Shown here piece after piece: positions 16,684 through 26,572 of a stretch of 64,000 bases of DNA; position 1 is the stretch's first letter; the number at the start of each line of letters is the position of its first letter. The notes beneath the pieces are model-generated. The model did no database searches, was not told the origin of the DNA, and worked only from the letters and a program-made list of their open reading frames with translations. Source of the DNA: Alphaproteobacteria bacterium (GTDB lineage Bacteria; Pseudomonadota; Alphaproteobacteria; Rhizobiales; Xanthobacteraceae); assembly GCA_005884685.1 (NCBI GenBank), contig VBAH01000007.1:145818-209817 (forward strand). Reading direction: 5' to 3'. The position numbers and the translations under genes are program-made.

Positions 16684-18561
16684 TCAGCGCCGCGCTTCCA
16701 TCCCCTCCAATTCCCCGATCAGCCGCTCGATCACGCTCAAGCCTCCCTGCCAGAATTTCGGATCGCGTGCGTCGAGACCGAACGGCTTGAGCAGCTCGGA
16801 ATGATGCTTGGTGCCGCCGGCCGCGAGCATCGCCAGATACCGCTCGGCGAAGCCTTCGTGTGCCTTCTCGTAGACCGCGTAGAGCGAGTTCACCAGGCAG
16901 TCGCCGAACGCGTAGGCATAGACATAGAACGGCGAATGGATGAAGTGCGGGATATAGGCCCAGAAGGTCTCGTAGCCAGGCTTCAGCTCGATCGCGGGCC
17001 CGAGGCTTTCGGCTTGCACGCTCATCCAGGTCTCGCACAGCGCCTCCGCGGTCAGCTCGCCCTTGCGCCGCTCGGCATGCACCTTGCGCTCGAAGGTATA
17101 GAACGCGATCTGCCGCACCACCGTGTTGATCATGTCCTCGACCTTGGCGGCGAGCATCGCGCGGCGCTGCTTTGCGTCCTTCGTCTCGGCGAGCAGCTTC
17201 TGGAAGGTGAGCATCTCGCCGAACACGCTTGCGGTCTCGGCCAACGTCAGCGGCGTCGGCGCCATCAGCGCGCCGTTCGGCGCCGCGAGCACCTGGTGCA
17301 CGCCGTGGCCCAGCTCGTGCGCGAGCGTCATCACGTCGCGCGGCTTGCCCATGTAGTTGAGCAGCACGTACGGGTGCGCCGAGGGCACCGTCGGATGCGC
17401 GAACGCGCCCGCCTGCTTGCCGGGCCGCGCCGGCGCGTCGATCCAGTTGCGCGCGAAGAAACGCTCCGCCACCTCCGCCATGCGCGGCGCGAATGCGCCG
17501 TAGGCGGTGAGCACGGTGTCCTTTGCTTCGTTCCAGCCGATCGTGCGGCTCTCGACCTTGGGCAGCGGCGCGTTGCGGTCCCAGTGCGGCAGCGTCTTCT
17601 TGCCGAACCATCTGGCTTTGAGCGCATAGTAGCGATGCGACAGCCGCGGATAGGCGGTGCGCACGGCCGAGACCAGCGCTTCGACCACCTCCGGCTCGAC
17701 GCGGTTGGCGAGATGGCGCGCGTCCGCGATGTCCTGGAAGCCGCGCCAGCGGTCGGAAATCTCCTTGTCCTTGGCGAGCGTGTTGGTGATCAGCGCAAAC
17801 GTGCGCAGGTTTTCGCGGAATGTCTTGGCGAGCGCCTGCGAGGCGGCGCGGCGGTTGCGCTCGCTTGCGTCCTGCATCAGGCTCAGGGTCTGTTCGATCG
17901 CGAGCGACTTGCCTTCGACCGTGAAGCGCAGCGCGCCGATCGTCTCGTCGAACAGCCGGTTCCACGCGCCCGCGCCGGTCACCGATTTTTCGTGAAACAG
18001 CTCCTCGACGCGGTCCTCGAGCTGATAGGGCTTCTCCTTGCGCACGTCCTCGATCCACGGCCGGTAATGCCCGAGTGCCGGATCGGCCATCGCGTTCTCC
18101 AGCACGGCATCGTCCAGGCGATTGAGTTCGAGCGTAAAGAACAGCATGTGCAGCGAGGCCTGCGTGATGCGCTCCTGCATGTCGCCGTAGAATTTCGCGC
18201 GCACCGGGTCGGTGGTGTCGCCGGCATAGACCAGGCTCGCGAACGAGATCAGCCGGCCGAGCAAATCGTCGATCGCCTCATAGCGCTTCACCGCTTCGGC
18301 GAGCCGCGCGCCCGCATCGGCTGCGGCCGCGAGCGCGGCGAGCTTGCCCTTGTAGCTCTCCTCGAAGGCGACACATTCCGCGTCCGCGCGTTCAAGGTCG
18401 CGCTTCACCTCCGGCGCATCGTTCCCTGGATAAAGGTCGGCCAGGTTCCATTCCGGCAGCGCGCCGAGCGCCTTGCCGTCCGCCGCGGCGGATTTCGCCG
18501 GCTTGCGTGCGGCAGATCTTGTGGATTTGGCGGCAGGCTTCTTTTTCGTCGCGGTCGGCAT
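16684..18561 (-). CDS. pepF: Oligoendopeptidase F (M3 family zinc metallopeptidase)
   Basis: A 625-residue cytosolic peptidase. ATG 18561 is chosen because AGAGGAC precedes it; the frame is open for 375 codons further upstream, but that part is antisense to the response regulator gene. A basic lysine/alanine-rich N terminus (residues 1-50) leads to LPEWNLADLYPG, the usual PepF opening. The zinc motif H415-E-L-G-H419 lies in LAHELGHGVH, and FPxFIHSPFYVYAYAFGDCLV-type sequence follows in the C-terminal part. It degrades short peptides. It is divergent from the sigma-54 regulator. Confidence 0.95.
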   Translation of the reverse strand: MPTATKKKPAAKSTRSAARKPAKSAAADGKALGALPEWNLADLYPGNDAPEVKRDLERADAECVAFEESYKGKLAALAAAADAGARLAEAVKRYEAIDDLLGRLISFASLVYAGDTTDPVRAKFYGDMQERITQASLHMLFFTLELNRLDDAVLENAMADPALGHYRPWIEDVRKEKPYQLEDRVEELFHEKSVTGAGAWNRLFDETIGALRFTVEGKSLAIEQTLSLMQDASERNRRAASQALAKTFRENLRTFALITNTLAKDKEISDRWRGFQDIADARHLANRVEPEVVEALVSAVRTAYPRLSHRYYALKARWFGKKTLPHWDRNAPLPKVESRTIGWNEAKDTVLTAYGAFAPRMAEVAERFFARNWIDAPARPGKQAGAFAHPTVPSAHPYVLLNYMGKPRDVMTLAHELGHGVHQVLAAPNGALMAPTPLTLAETASVFGEMLTFQKLLAETKDAKQRRAMLAAKVEDMINTVVRQIAFYTFERKVHAERRKGELTAEALCETWMSVQAESLGPAIELKPGYETFWAYIPHFIHSPFYVYAYAFGDCLVNSLYAVYEKAHEGFAERYLAMLAAGGTKHHSELLKPFGLDARDPKFWQGGLSVIERLIGELEGMEARR

Positions 18562-18635
18562 GGGAGTCCTCTGTGTCGCGGTCGAACATAGTCGGGCCGC
18601 CGCGCGCTTCAACCGCGCCGCCGCCCCCCCGACCC

Positions 18636-18650
18636 TTAACAGCCCATTAA
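18636..18650. promoter_or_regulatory. CtrA-type binding site
   Basis: A perfect TTAA-N7-TTAA (TTAA at 18636 and 18647, spacer CAGCCCA) stands 46 bases before the start codon of the sigma-54 response regulator, in the 135-base region divergent from pepF. This spacing is the established consensus for the cell-cycle regulator CtrA. Confidence 0.6.
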
Positions 18651-18696
18651 GCCCGCTGCGCCATGGTGCGCCCCAAATCGGTACACCGGAGCCCGC

Positions 18697-20232
<1,536 letters not shown>

Positions 20233-20404
20233 CACCGGACGCCAATTACGCGCAAGTGATCCGCCCGCGACTACGTCAAAGGTTGATTTCGTTAGAACTT
20301 TGGAGTCACTTCGTTCGTTGGGTGGGGAGAATGCGGCTTCCCCGGCTGCATGCGACTTGGGGTCTGTTTTGCGTCCTCCCACGGGGATTTTGAGGGATTC
20401 CTCC

Positions 20405-22474
20405 ATGCAAGGCCGGCGTTTTGACCGTATTTTGACTGGAACCGCGATCGCGCTGGTGCTGGGACTGGCGCAGGCCGGTCCGGGGTTGGCCCAGAGCCAG
20501 TCATCGATCGAAGCGCTTGTCCCGCTGCCGGAGCCCGCGAACCTGCCGCCGCCGAGCATCGCGGACCTCGAACCGGCGGCCGAGACGACCGGCTCGACCG
20601 CGATCAACCTGCCCGACCCGCCCGACCTGCCGCCGCCAACCTTCGACACGGCGGCGCCCGCCACCCCCGCTCCTGAGGCGAAGCCCGCGGAGGTCGCGAC
20701 GCCGGCGCCCGCCCCGGAGGCGCAGCCCGCGACCGGCTCGGCCCCCACACCTGCGCCGGCGCCCGTCGTCGTCGTCGTCCATCCCGACCAGCCGTTGCGC
20801 GACGCGATCCGCGAGCTCGTATCCGGCAAGCTCAGCCGTTTCGTGGACCGCAAACCCGAGCGCACCGCCGTCGAGGCTTTCTACTCCTCGCGCGACTACG
20901 AGCCGATTTGGGTCGGCCTGAACGGCGCGACCGAGCGTGCCAGGCAGGCGATCAATCACCTTCGTCACGCCGACGCGGACGGGATGGATCCGGCCGACTA
21001 TCCGGTGCCGTCGATCCAGGCGGACGCGGCCCCCGCCGCCCTTGCCGAAGCCGAGATGCGCCTGACGCAGTCGGTTCTCGACTACGCGCGCCAGGCCCAG
21101 ATGGGCCGCGTGCATTACTCGCGCGTGACCGGGGACATCTTCTACGAGCAGACTGCGCCGCAGCCGATCGACGTTCTGAGCAAGTTCAGCGCCGGCGCGA
21201 ATGCCGAGGCCGTTCTCGACAGCTATCAGCCGCCGCAGCCGGCCTACAAGGCGCTGCGCAAGAAGCTCGCGCAGGCGCGCGGCAACACGAACGACAACGG
21301 CCCGGCGCAGATCGCGCGCGGTCCCGTGCTCGAGCTTGGCGTCGACAAGAAATCCAGGCAGACCATCCTGATGGCGGACGAGCGTGTCCCGCAACTGCGC
21401 GAGAAGCTCGGGCTGCCGGCGGTGCGCGACGATAATTTCTATGACAAGTCGCTCGCCGATGCGGTCGTGCAGTTCCAGAAGGAAAAAGGCCTGCCGGCCA
21501 ACGGCCGCCTGACCAACCAGACCGTCGATGCGCTCAACGGCAAGCGGCATGAGCGCGACGACCAGATCATCATCGCCAACATGGAGCGCTGGCGCTGGAT
21601 CCCGCGCGACCTCGGCAAGGCGCACGTCGTCCTCAACATTCCGGACTTCACCCTGCAGGTCTACAACAACGGCGCATCGATCTGGAAAACCCGCGTCGTG
21701 GTGGGCAAGCCCGGCGGGCACGCGACGCCGCTCCTGTCGGAGACGATGAAGTACATCACGGTCAATCCGACCTGGAACGTGCCGCCGTCGATCGTCTACA
21801 ACGAGTACCTGCCGGCGCTGCAGCAGGACCCGACCGTGCTCAAGCGCATGGGGCTGAACCTCTCGCAGAACCCGGACGGCTCGGTGCACATCTCGCAGCC
21901 CCCCGGCGAGGCCAATGCGCTCGGCCGCATCCGCTTCAACTTCCCGAACAAGTTCCTGGTTTATCAGCACGATACCCCGGACAAGCACCTGTTTGCCCAC
22001 CCCAGGCGCGCCTACAGCCACGGCTGCATGCGGGTGCAGGATCCGGCGAAATACGCCGAGATCATGAGCGGGCTAGGCATGCCGGGCAAAGGCTACACGC
22101 AGGAGCAGATCAAGGGGATGTTCGGTCGGTCCGAAATCGACCTGCGCTTCACCAACCCGATCCCGGTGCACATCACCTATCAGACTGCGTTTGTTGACGA
22201 ATCCGGCCACCTGCAGATCCGCGAGGATATCTACGGGCGCGATGCGCAGACGCTCGCGGCCCTCAAGGGTGACCGCCGGCAAGGCGAAATCCCGGTGGCG
22301 CGCGCTGGGTCGAGCCAAGGCCGGCCGCCGGTCCGGCTGCCCGCTGGCGTCGCGGGCGCAAGCGACTGGAACGGCGGACAGTCCTTCTTCGACCGGCTGT
22401 TCGGCAACCCGATCCGGCCCGAGCCGCCGGCTAACGTCCGGCAGCGCCGCGCCAGCCGCACCACCACGCGTTAA
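20405..22474 (+). CDS. L,D-transpeptidase (YkuD domain, YcbB-like)
   Basis: A 689-residue exported protein. ATG 20405 opens a signal peptide (about 1-34, ending GPGLAQ). Residues 40-120 are a proline/alanine-rich linker. A scaffold part follows, then a peptidoglycan-binding motif (VVQFQKEKGLPANGRLTNQTVDAL near 355-380). The YkuD domain holds the catalytic Cys541 in YSHGCMRVQDP, with His539 just before it. The plan is that of LdtD/YcbB, which makes 3-3 cross-links in peptidoglycan. The stop codon is embedded in the TTAA cluster that precedes the DUF882 gene. Confidence 0.93.
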   Translation: MQGRRFDRILTGTAIALVLGLAQAGPGLAQSQSSIEALVPLPEPANLPPPSIADLEPAAETTGSTAINLPDPPDLPPPTFDTAAPATPAPEAKPAEVATPAPAPEAQPATGSAPTPAPAPVVVVVHPDQPLRDAIRELVSGKLSRFVDRKPERTAVEAFYSSRDYEPIWVGLNGATERARQAINHLRHADADGMDPADYPVPSIQADAAPAALAEAEMRLTQSVLDYARQAQMGRVHYSRVTGDIFYEQTAPQPIDVLSKFSAGANAEAVLDSYQPPQPAYKALRKKLAQARGNTNDNGPAQIARGPVLELGVDKKSRQTILMADERVPQLREKLGLPAVRDDNFYDKSLADAVVQFQKEKGLPANGRLTNQTVDALNGKRHERDDQIIIANMERWRWIPRDLGKAHVVLNIPDFTLQVYNNGASIWKTRVVVGKPGGHATPLLSETMKYITVNPTWNVPPSIVYNEYLPALQQDPTVLKRMGLNLSQNPDGSVHISQPPGEANALGRIRFNFPNKFLVYQHDTPDKHLFAHPRRAYSHGCMRVQDPAKYAEIMSGLGMPGKGYTQEQIKGMFGRSEIDLRFTNPIPVHITYQTAFVDESGHLQIREDIYGRDAQTLAALKGDRRQGEIPVARAGSSQGRPPVRLPAGVAGASDWNGGQSFFDRLFGNPIRPEPPANVRQRRASRTTTR

Positions 22475-22596
22475 CCGCGGTTAAGCCCGCGTTAACCATA
22501 CGAAGGCGCTGGCAGAACTGGGCTATTTTTCGCCACACTCCCCCGTTAGCCAATTAACGCTAAGGGGGGACGGGCCGGCGCTAAACTCGCGTTAAC
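22471..22596 (+). promoter_or_regulatory. CtrA-type sites and a hairpin upstream of the DUF882 gene
   Basis: TTAA at 22481 and 22492 with a 7-base spacer (GCCCGCG) form a full CtrA site; another TTAA at 22471 includes the stop of the preceding gene. A second near-site, CTAA-N7-TTAAC, is at 22581-22596. Between them 22540-22569 folds into a hairpin of two 5-bp helices separated by one mismatch (CCCCC/GGGGG and TTAGC/GCTAA) around the loop CAATTAAC. The remaining part of the 206-base gap shows nothing else. Confidence 0.5.
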
Positions 22597-22680
22597 CCAT
22601 CCCGACAAAGACTGCGTTCACCATTCGCACGCGGCGGGGGACACGCCGCGACTCTGTCGAGACGTTACGCGGGACACCAA

Positions 22681-24180
22681 GTGCCGAGACGCATCGCGCG
22701 CCAGGCTTTATCTATCGTGCTTCCGTTGCGTGCCGCCCCTTGCGTCGGTCTCGCGACGCTTGCGCTGATCGTCAGCACCAGCACGCTGCAAACCGTGGTC
22801 GCGAACGGCGACACCCGCGCAATCACCTTCCAGCACACCCACCGCGACGACTCGATTACCGTCACGTTCAAGCGCAGCGGGCGCTACGACGAGGAGGGGC
22901 TGAAGAAGCTCAACTATTTCCTGCGCGACTGGCGCAACGACGACCAGACCCGCATGGACCCGCAGCTGTTCGACATCCTGTGGGAAGTGACCCGCGAGGT
23001 CGGCACCGAGGAGCCGATCCGCATCGTGTCGTCCTACCGCTCGCCGGCCACCAACGCGATGCTGCGCAGGCGCTCGCGCGGCGTCGCCCAGTTTTCCCAG
23101 CACATGCTCGGCAAGGCCATCGATTTCAACATCAGCGGCGTGTCGGTTGAGCAGCTGCGCGTGATCGCCATGCGCCTGCAGCGGGGCGGCGTCGGCTTCT
23201 ATCCGGGCTCGTTCGTGCATGTCGACGTCGGCTCGGTGCGCCACTGGCCGCGCATGACGCACGACCAGCTCGCCCGCGTGTTCCCGAACGGCCGCACCGT
23301 GCATGTCCCGTCCGACGGCCAGCCGCTGTCCGGCTACGCGCTCGCGCTCGCCGAGATCGAACGGCGCGGCTCGTCCGGGCCGTCCGGCATGTCGCTCGCC
23401 GCCGCGCGCAATTCCGGCGCGATCGGCGAGGACCGCGTCGCGTCCGCGGCGCGCCCGAAGAAGGGCAACGTGCTGGCGAAGCTGTTCGGCTTCTCGACCG
23501 ACGACGAGGAGGAAGAGGAAGCAACCGCGGCCGGCGGCAAGACCGTGGTGGCGGCGCGCGACGAGGCGCCCGCCGCGCGCGTCCCGGTGCCGCAGGCGCG
23601 CCCACAAACGGTCGAGACCGCCCGCAGGCCGGGCAGCTTTGCCCTCGCCTCCGCCGGTTCCACGCCATTCGAGCTCTCGTCGCGCAGCGCTCCGCGGCCG
23701 CCGGCTCCGATCGCCGAGCCCGCCGAGACGACGGCCAGCATCACGTCATGGCTGAAGGACACCGACGCGCGCGCCGATCGCGTGCCACGTGATCTCGCGC
23801 TCGCCTATGCGGCGAATGCCGTGCCGGACAATCCGCGTCCGGCCGCGCTGGCGCCTGCGATGCCGGCCGCGCGGCTTACGCCGGACGGGATCTCGCAGGT
23901 CGCCAGGACCCCGCCGCCGCGCGCCGGCCAGCGCTACAACGATCCATGGCTGCGCGGCATCACGCTCGCGACCAGCATTCATTACGAGATGAACGTCTCG
24001 GTCTACGGCAAGCTCGACGTGCGCCAGGTGCGCATGCTGATGATCAAGCCGGCCTCGAGCCTCGCGATGGGCTTTAGCAGCGACGCCTATGAGGGCATGC
24101 AGACGCTCAAGTTCGCCGGCGCCGCGGTCACGTTCCTGCCGACGATCGAGTTCGGGCAGCGTCAGGCGAGCTTGCGGTAG
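22681..24180 (+). CDS. DUF882 protein (YcbK/M15A peptidase-like), envelope
   Basis: A 499-residue protein from a GTG at 22681. A basic N terminus and hydrophobic stretch (about 15-38) form a signal or anchor. The DUF882 domain (about 45-200) contains IRIVSSYRSPATNAML, SQHMLGKAIDFN with H141 and D148, and SFVHVDVGSVRHW with H180; these are the zinc-site pattern of M15A D,D-peptidases, so peptidoglycan cleavage is likely. The remaining 300 residues are proline/alanine-rich with an acidic patch (DDEEEEE). It follows an L,D-transpeptidase gene, supporting a wall-remodelling role, and has CtrA-type sites upstream. Confidence 0.88.
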   Translation: MPRRIARQALSIVLPLRAAPCVGLATLALIVSTSTLQTVVANGDTRAITFQHTHRDDSITVTFKRSGRYDEEGLKKLNYFLRDWRNDDQTRMDPQLFDILWEVTREVGTEEPIRIVSSYRSPATNAMLRRRSRGVAQFSQHMLGKAIDFNISGVSVEQLRVIAMRLQRGGVGFYPGSFVHVDVGSVRHWPRMTHDQLARVFPNGRTVHVPSDGQPLSGYALALAEIERRGSSGPSGMSLAAARNSGAIGEDRVASAARPKKGNVLAKLFGFSTDDEEEEEATAAGGKTVVAARDEAPAARVPVPQARPQTVETARRPGSFALASAGSTPFELSSRSAPRPPAPIAEPAETTASITSWLKDTDARADRVPRDLALAYAANAVPDNPRPAALAPAMPAARLTPDGISQVARTPPPRAGQRYNDPWLRGITLATSIHYEMNVSVYGKLDVRQVRMLMIKPASSLAMGFSSDAYEGMQTLKFAGAAVTFLPTIEFGQRQASLR

Positions 24181-24190
24181 CCCCCAAGCT

Positions 24191-24336
24191 CCGCTCATCC
24201 CCGCGTAAGCGGGAATCCAGTGCGCGTAGGGCGCAATAAGCGAAGCGCATTGCGCCGCTCCTCCACAGAACTTAGATGGCGCAATGCGTTTCGCTGCGCT
24301 CCACTTATTGCGCCCTACGGGGTCGAGCGGGATGAC
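24191..24336. repeat. Composite palindromic repeat: family B inside a family A-like element
   Basis: The outer part starts CCGCTCATCCCCGCGTAAGCGGG (family A type) and ends near GGTCGAGCGGGATGA. Inside, 24226-24318 is family B: GTAGGGCGCAATAAGCG...CTTATTGCGCCCTAC, with inner GCGCATTGCGCC / GGCGCAATGCG arms. The arrangement looks like one element inserted into another. Confidence 0.7.
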
Positions 24337-24345
24337 AGGCAAGCG

Positions 24346-24621
24346 TCAATTCAACATGCCCAGCGCCTGCAGATACGTCTCCAGGATCGCTTCCTGCTCC
24401 TTGCGCTCGTCGACGTCCTGCTTGCGCAGGCGCACCACGCTGCGCAGCGCCTTGACGTCGAAGCCGTTCGCCTTCGCCTCCGCGTAAACGTCACGGATGT
24501 CGTCGGAGAGCGCCTTCTTCTCCTCCTCCAGCCGCTCGACGCGCTCGACGAAAGCCTTGAGGTGATCCTTGGCGAAGCGATGAGCGGCGGCTTCGTCCTT
24601 GACGGCGGCTGCGGTGGCCAT
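24346..24621 (-). CDS. gapR: GapR-family nucleoid protein (DUF2312/UPF0335)
   Basis: A 91-residue protein. The start [17 protein letters not shown] at 24621 is preferred over a longer one. A coiled coil ([22 protein letters not shown]) leads to [24 protein letters not shown], the invariant core of the family, and the basic end contacts DNA. Caulobacter GapR binds AT-rich, overtwisted DNA and is needed for normal chromosome replication; the same role is inferred here. It lies between two repeat elements. No operon partner is apparent. Confidence 0.92.
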   Translation of the reverse strand: MATAAAVKDEAAAHRFAKDHLKAFVERVERLEEEKKALSDDIRDVYAEAKANGFDVKALRSVVRLRKQDVDERKEQEAILETYLQALGMLN

Positions 24622-24721
24622 CGGGCACTCCTGAACGTGAGATTTGCCCGAGACCATTCGGAGTGCGGACGCCTCAGGTCAAGGCGCGAGCGCCGTCATC
24701 CACAGCAGTGCACATGAGTTT

Positions 24722-24810
24722 CGTCATGGCCGGGCTTGTCCCCGCCATCCACGACTTTCTTGCTTGACAGATGAAGAGGTGGATGCCCGGCACAAGGCCG
24801 GGCATGACGG
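24722..24810. repeat. Palindromic intergenic repeat, family D, copy 2
   Basis: CGTCATGGCCGGGCTTG...CACAAGGCCGGGCATGACG, with an inner copy of CATCCACGACTTTC / GGTGGATG. It shares its ends with the element in the pnt operon (10550-10664). It fills the gap between gapR and the DUF1244 gene. Confidence 0.75.
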
Positions 24811-24815
24811 AAAAC

Positions 24816-25109
24816 CTAATGCTTGTGGCTCTTCTCCAACGCGGCCTTCTGCGCCGGCGAGGCTTCCGTCTGGTGCTTCGCCTTCCATTCGTCGTAAGGC
24901 ATGCCGTAGACGGCCTCGCGGCTCGCGTCCTTGGTGAGCGGCACGCCCTTTTCGTCCGCCGCGTCCTTCATCCAGTTCGACAGGCAGTTGCGGCAGAAGC
25001 CCGCGAGGTTCATCAGGTCGATGTTCTGCACGTCGGTGCGCGCGCGCAGGTGCTCGACCAGCCGGCGGAACACGGCGGCTTCCAGTTCGGTCTGGGTCTT
25101 GTCGTCCAT
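24816..25109 (-). CDS. DUF1244 family protein
   Basis: A 97-residue protein, normal length for DUF1244. The core AGFCRNCLSNWMKDAADEKG carries two cysteines spaced CxxC and is the family signature; VYGMPYDEWKAKHQ is the second conserved block. The CxxC pair suggests metal or redox binding, but the function is unknown. The C terminus is lysine/histidine-rich (EKSHKH). No signal peptide. Confidence 0.88.
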   Translation of the reverse strand: MDDKTQTELEAAVFRRLVEHLRARTDVQNIDLMNLAGFCRNCLSNWMKDAADEKGVPLTKDASREAVYGMPYDEWKAKHQTEASPAQKAALEKSHKH

Positions 25110-25160
25110 GAGTGCTTCCTCGAATGATGCCCGGAAGATAAGCGCGCGTTGCCTGCGCCG

Positions 25161-26342
25161 CTACTCATCCTCCAGCGGCAGGCCGACATAGTTCTCCGCG
25201 ATGGTCAGGCGGCCGGCGCGCGAGGAAAAGAGGTAATCGAGCTCGGCAAGCTGCACATTGCGCTCGAACGGCGTGTGGTCCGGAAAGCGGTGCAGCAGCG
25301 AGGTCATGTACCAGGAATAGCGCACGACCTTCCACACGCGGCGCAGGCACGTGTCGGAGTAGCGGTCGAGCCGCGCCATGCTGTTGGTGCGGAAAAACTC
25401 CGTGAGCGCGCGCGCGAGCACGCGCACGTCGGCGGCCGCGAGGTTGAGGCCCTTGGCGCCGGTCGGCGGCACGATGTGGGCGGCATCGCCCGCAAGGAAC
25501 AGCCGTCCGTAGCGCATCGGCGCCGCCACGAAGGCGCGCACCGGCGTGACGCCTTTCTGGAAGATGCGTCCTTCGATGATTTCGCTCTTGTCGCGATCGT
25601 TCATGCGGATGTGCAGCTCATTCCAGAACCGGTCGTCCGACCAGTTCGCCGCGTCCTCGTCCGCGGCGACCTGCAGGTAATGGCGCGAGATCTTGGGCGA
25701 GCGCCGGCTGCATAGCGCAAAACCATTGTCGTGATTGGCGTAGGTCATCTCCGTGATCGGTGGCGACTCCGACAGGATGCCGAGCCACCCGAACGGAAAC
25801 ACGTGATCGTAGGTGGTCAGCACGCCGTCCGGGATCGCCGGGCGGGCGACGCCATGGAAGCCGTCGCAGCCCGCGATGATGTCGCAGGTGAGCGTGTGTT
25901 CGGTGCCGCCCTGGCGGTAGCGAATCGTCGGCCGGTCGCCATCAAGCCCGTCGAGGCCCGTCACCTCGGCCTCGAATTCTATTCGTGCGCCGTCCGCGAT
26001 GCGCGCTGCGATCAGGTCCTTCACCACCTCCTGCTGGCCGTAGATCGTCACCACCTTGCCGGCGGTGAGCTCGGGAAAGTGCACGTGCACGAGCTTGCCG
26101 CCGCCGAAGCGGATGTCGATCGCCTCGTCGATCATGCACTCGCGGCGCAGCCGCTGATCGAGCCCCAGCTCGGCCATCAGGTCGACGGTGCCCTGCTCGA
26201 GCACGCCGGCGCGCACGCGATCCTCGACGTAGGCGCGGCTGCGCGCTTCGAGCACGACGCAGTCGATGCCCTCGCGGTAGAGCAGATGCGCGAGGAACAG
26301 GCCCGCAGGCCCCGCGCCGATGATTCCGACCTGCGCGTGCAT
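25161..26342 (-). CDS. pobA: 4-hydroxybenzoate 3-monooxygenase PobA
   Basis: A 393-residue FAD enzyme that uses NADPH and oxygen to convert 4-hydroxybenzoate to protocatechuate. Two adjacent ATGs (26345, 26342) are possible; the second has better spacing from GGAG. GIIGAGPAGLFLAHLL binds FAD near the N terminus, EDRVRAGVLEQGTVDL is the PobA block, GCDGFHGVAR is the DG motif and GDAAHIVPPTGAKGLN the second FAD site. The length equals that of characterised PobA. No pobR regulator or protocatechuate dioxygenase genes are nearby. Confidence 0.95.
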   Translation of the reverse strand: MHAQVGIIGAGPAGLFLAHLLYREGIDCVVLEARSRAYVEDRVRAGVLEQGTVDLMAELGLDQRLRRECMIDEAIDIRFGGGKLVHVHFPELTAGKVVTIYGQQEVVKDLIAARIADGARIEFEAEVTGLDGLDGDRPTIRYRQGGTEHTLTCDIIAGCDGFHGVARPAIPDGVLTTYDHVFPFGWLGILSESPPITEMTYANHDNGFALCSRRSPKISRHYLQVAADEDAANWSDDRFWNELHIRMNDRDKSEIIEGRIFQKGVTPVRAFVAAPMRYGRLFLAGDAAHIVPPTGAKGLNLAAADVRVLARALTEFFRTNSMARLDRYSDTCLRRVWKVVRYSWYMTSLLHRFPDHTPFERNVQLAELDYLFSSRAGRLTIAENYVGLPLEDE

Positions 26343-26455
26343 CATGTCTCCGGGCGCAAAGAAAACCGCCGCGGCCAGTTGGACCGTGACGGGGCGGGTT
26401 TTCAAGCCCGTTCCAAGAGTTGGCTATCGATTCTCGGTAATGTTCAGGCCAAGAC

Positions 26456-26564
26456 GTAGGGCGCAATAAGCATGCCCCCGTGAAGGCGGGGGCGACGCGG
26501 GAGCGGAGCGCATTGCGCCAACCGCGCGGCAGCGGCGCAATGCGCTCCGCTTATTGCGCCCTAC
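26456..26564. repeat. Palindromic repeat, family B, copy 2
   Basis: GTAGGGCGCAATAAGC at the left end and CTTATTGCGCCCTAC at the right, with inner arms GGAGCGCATTGCGCC / GGCGCAATGCGCTCC. About 20 bases near the left arm (GCCCCCGTGAAGGCGGGGG) form an extra hairpin absent from the other copies. It occupies the gap between pobA and iorB. Confidence 0.75.
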
Positions 26565-26572
26565 GAAGCCCC

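Noticed and set aside
16801..18591. A 596-codon plus-strand frame opposite pepF
   Set aside because: Same reason; pepF carries the intact HELGH site and normal length.
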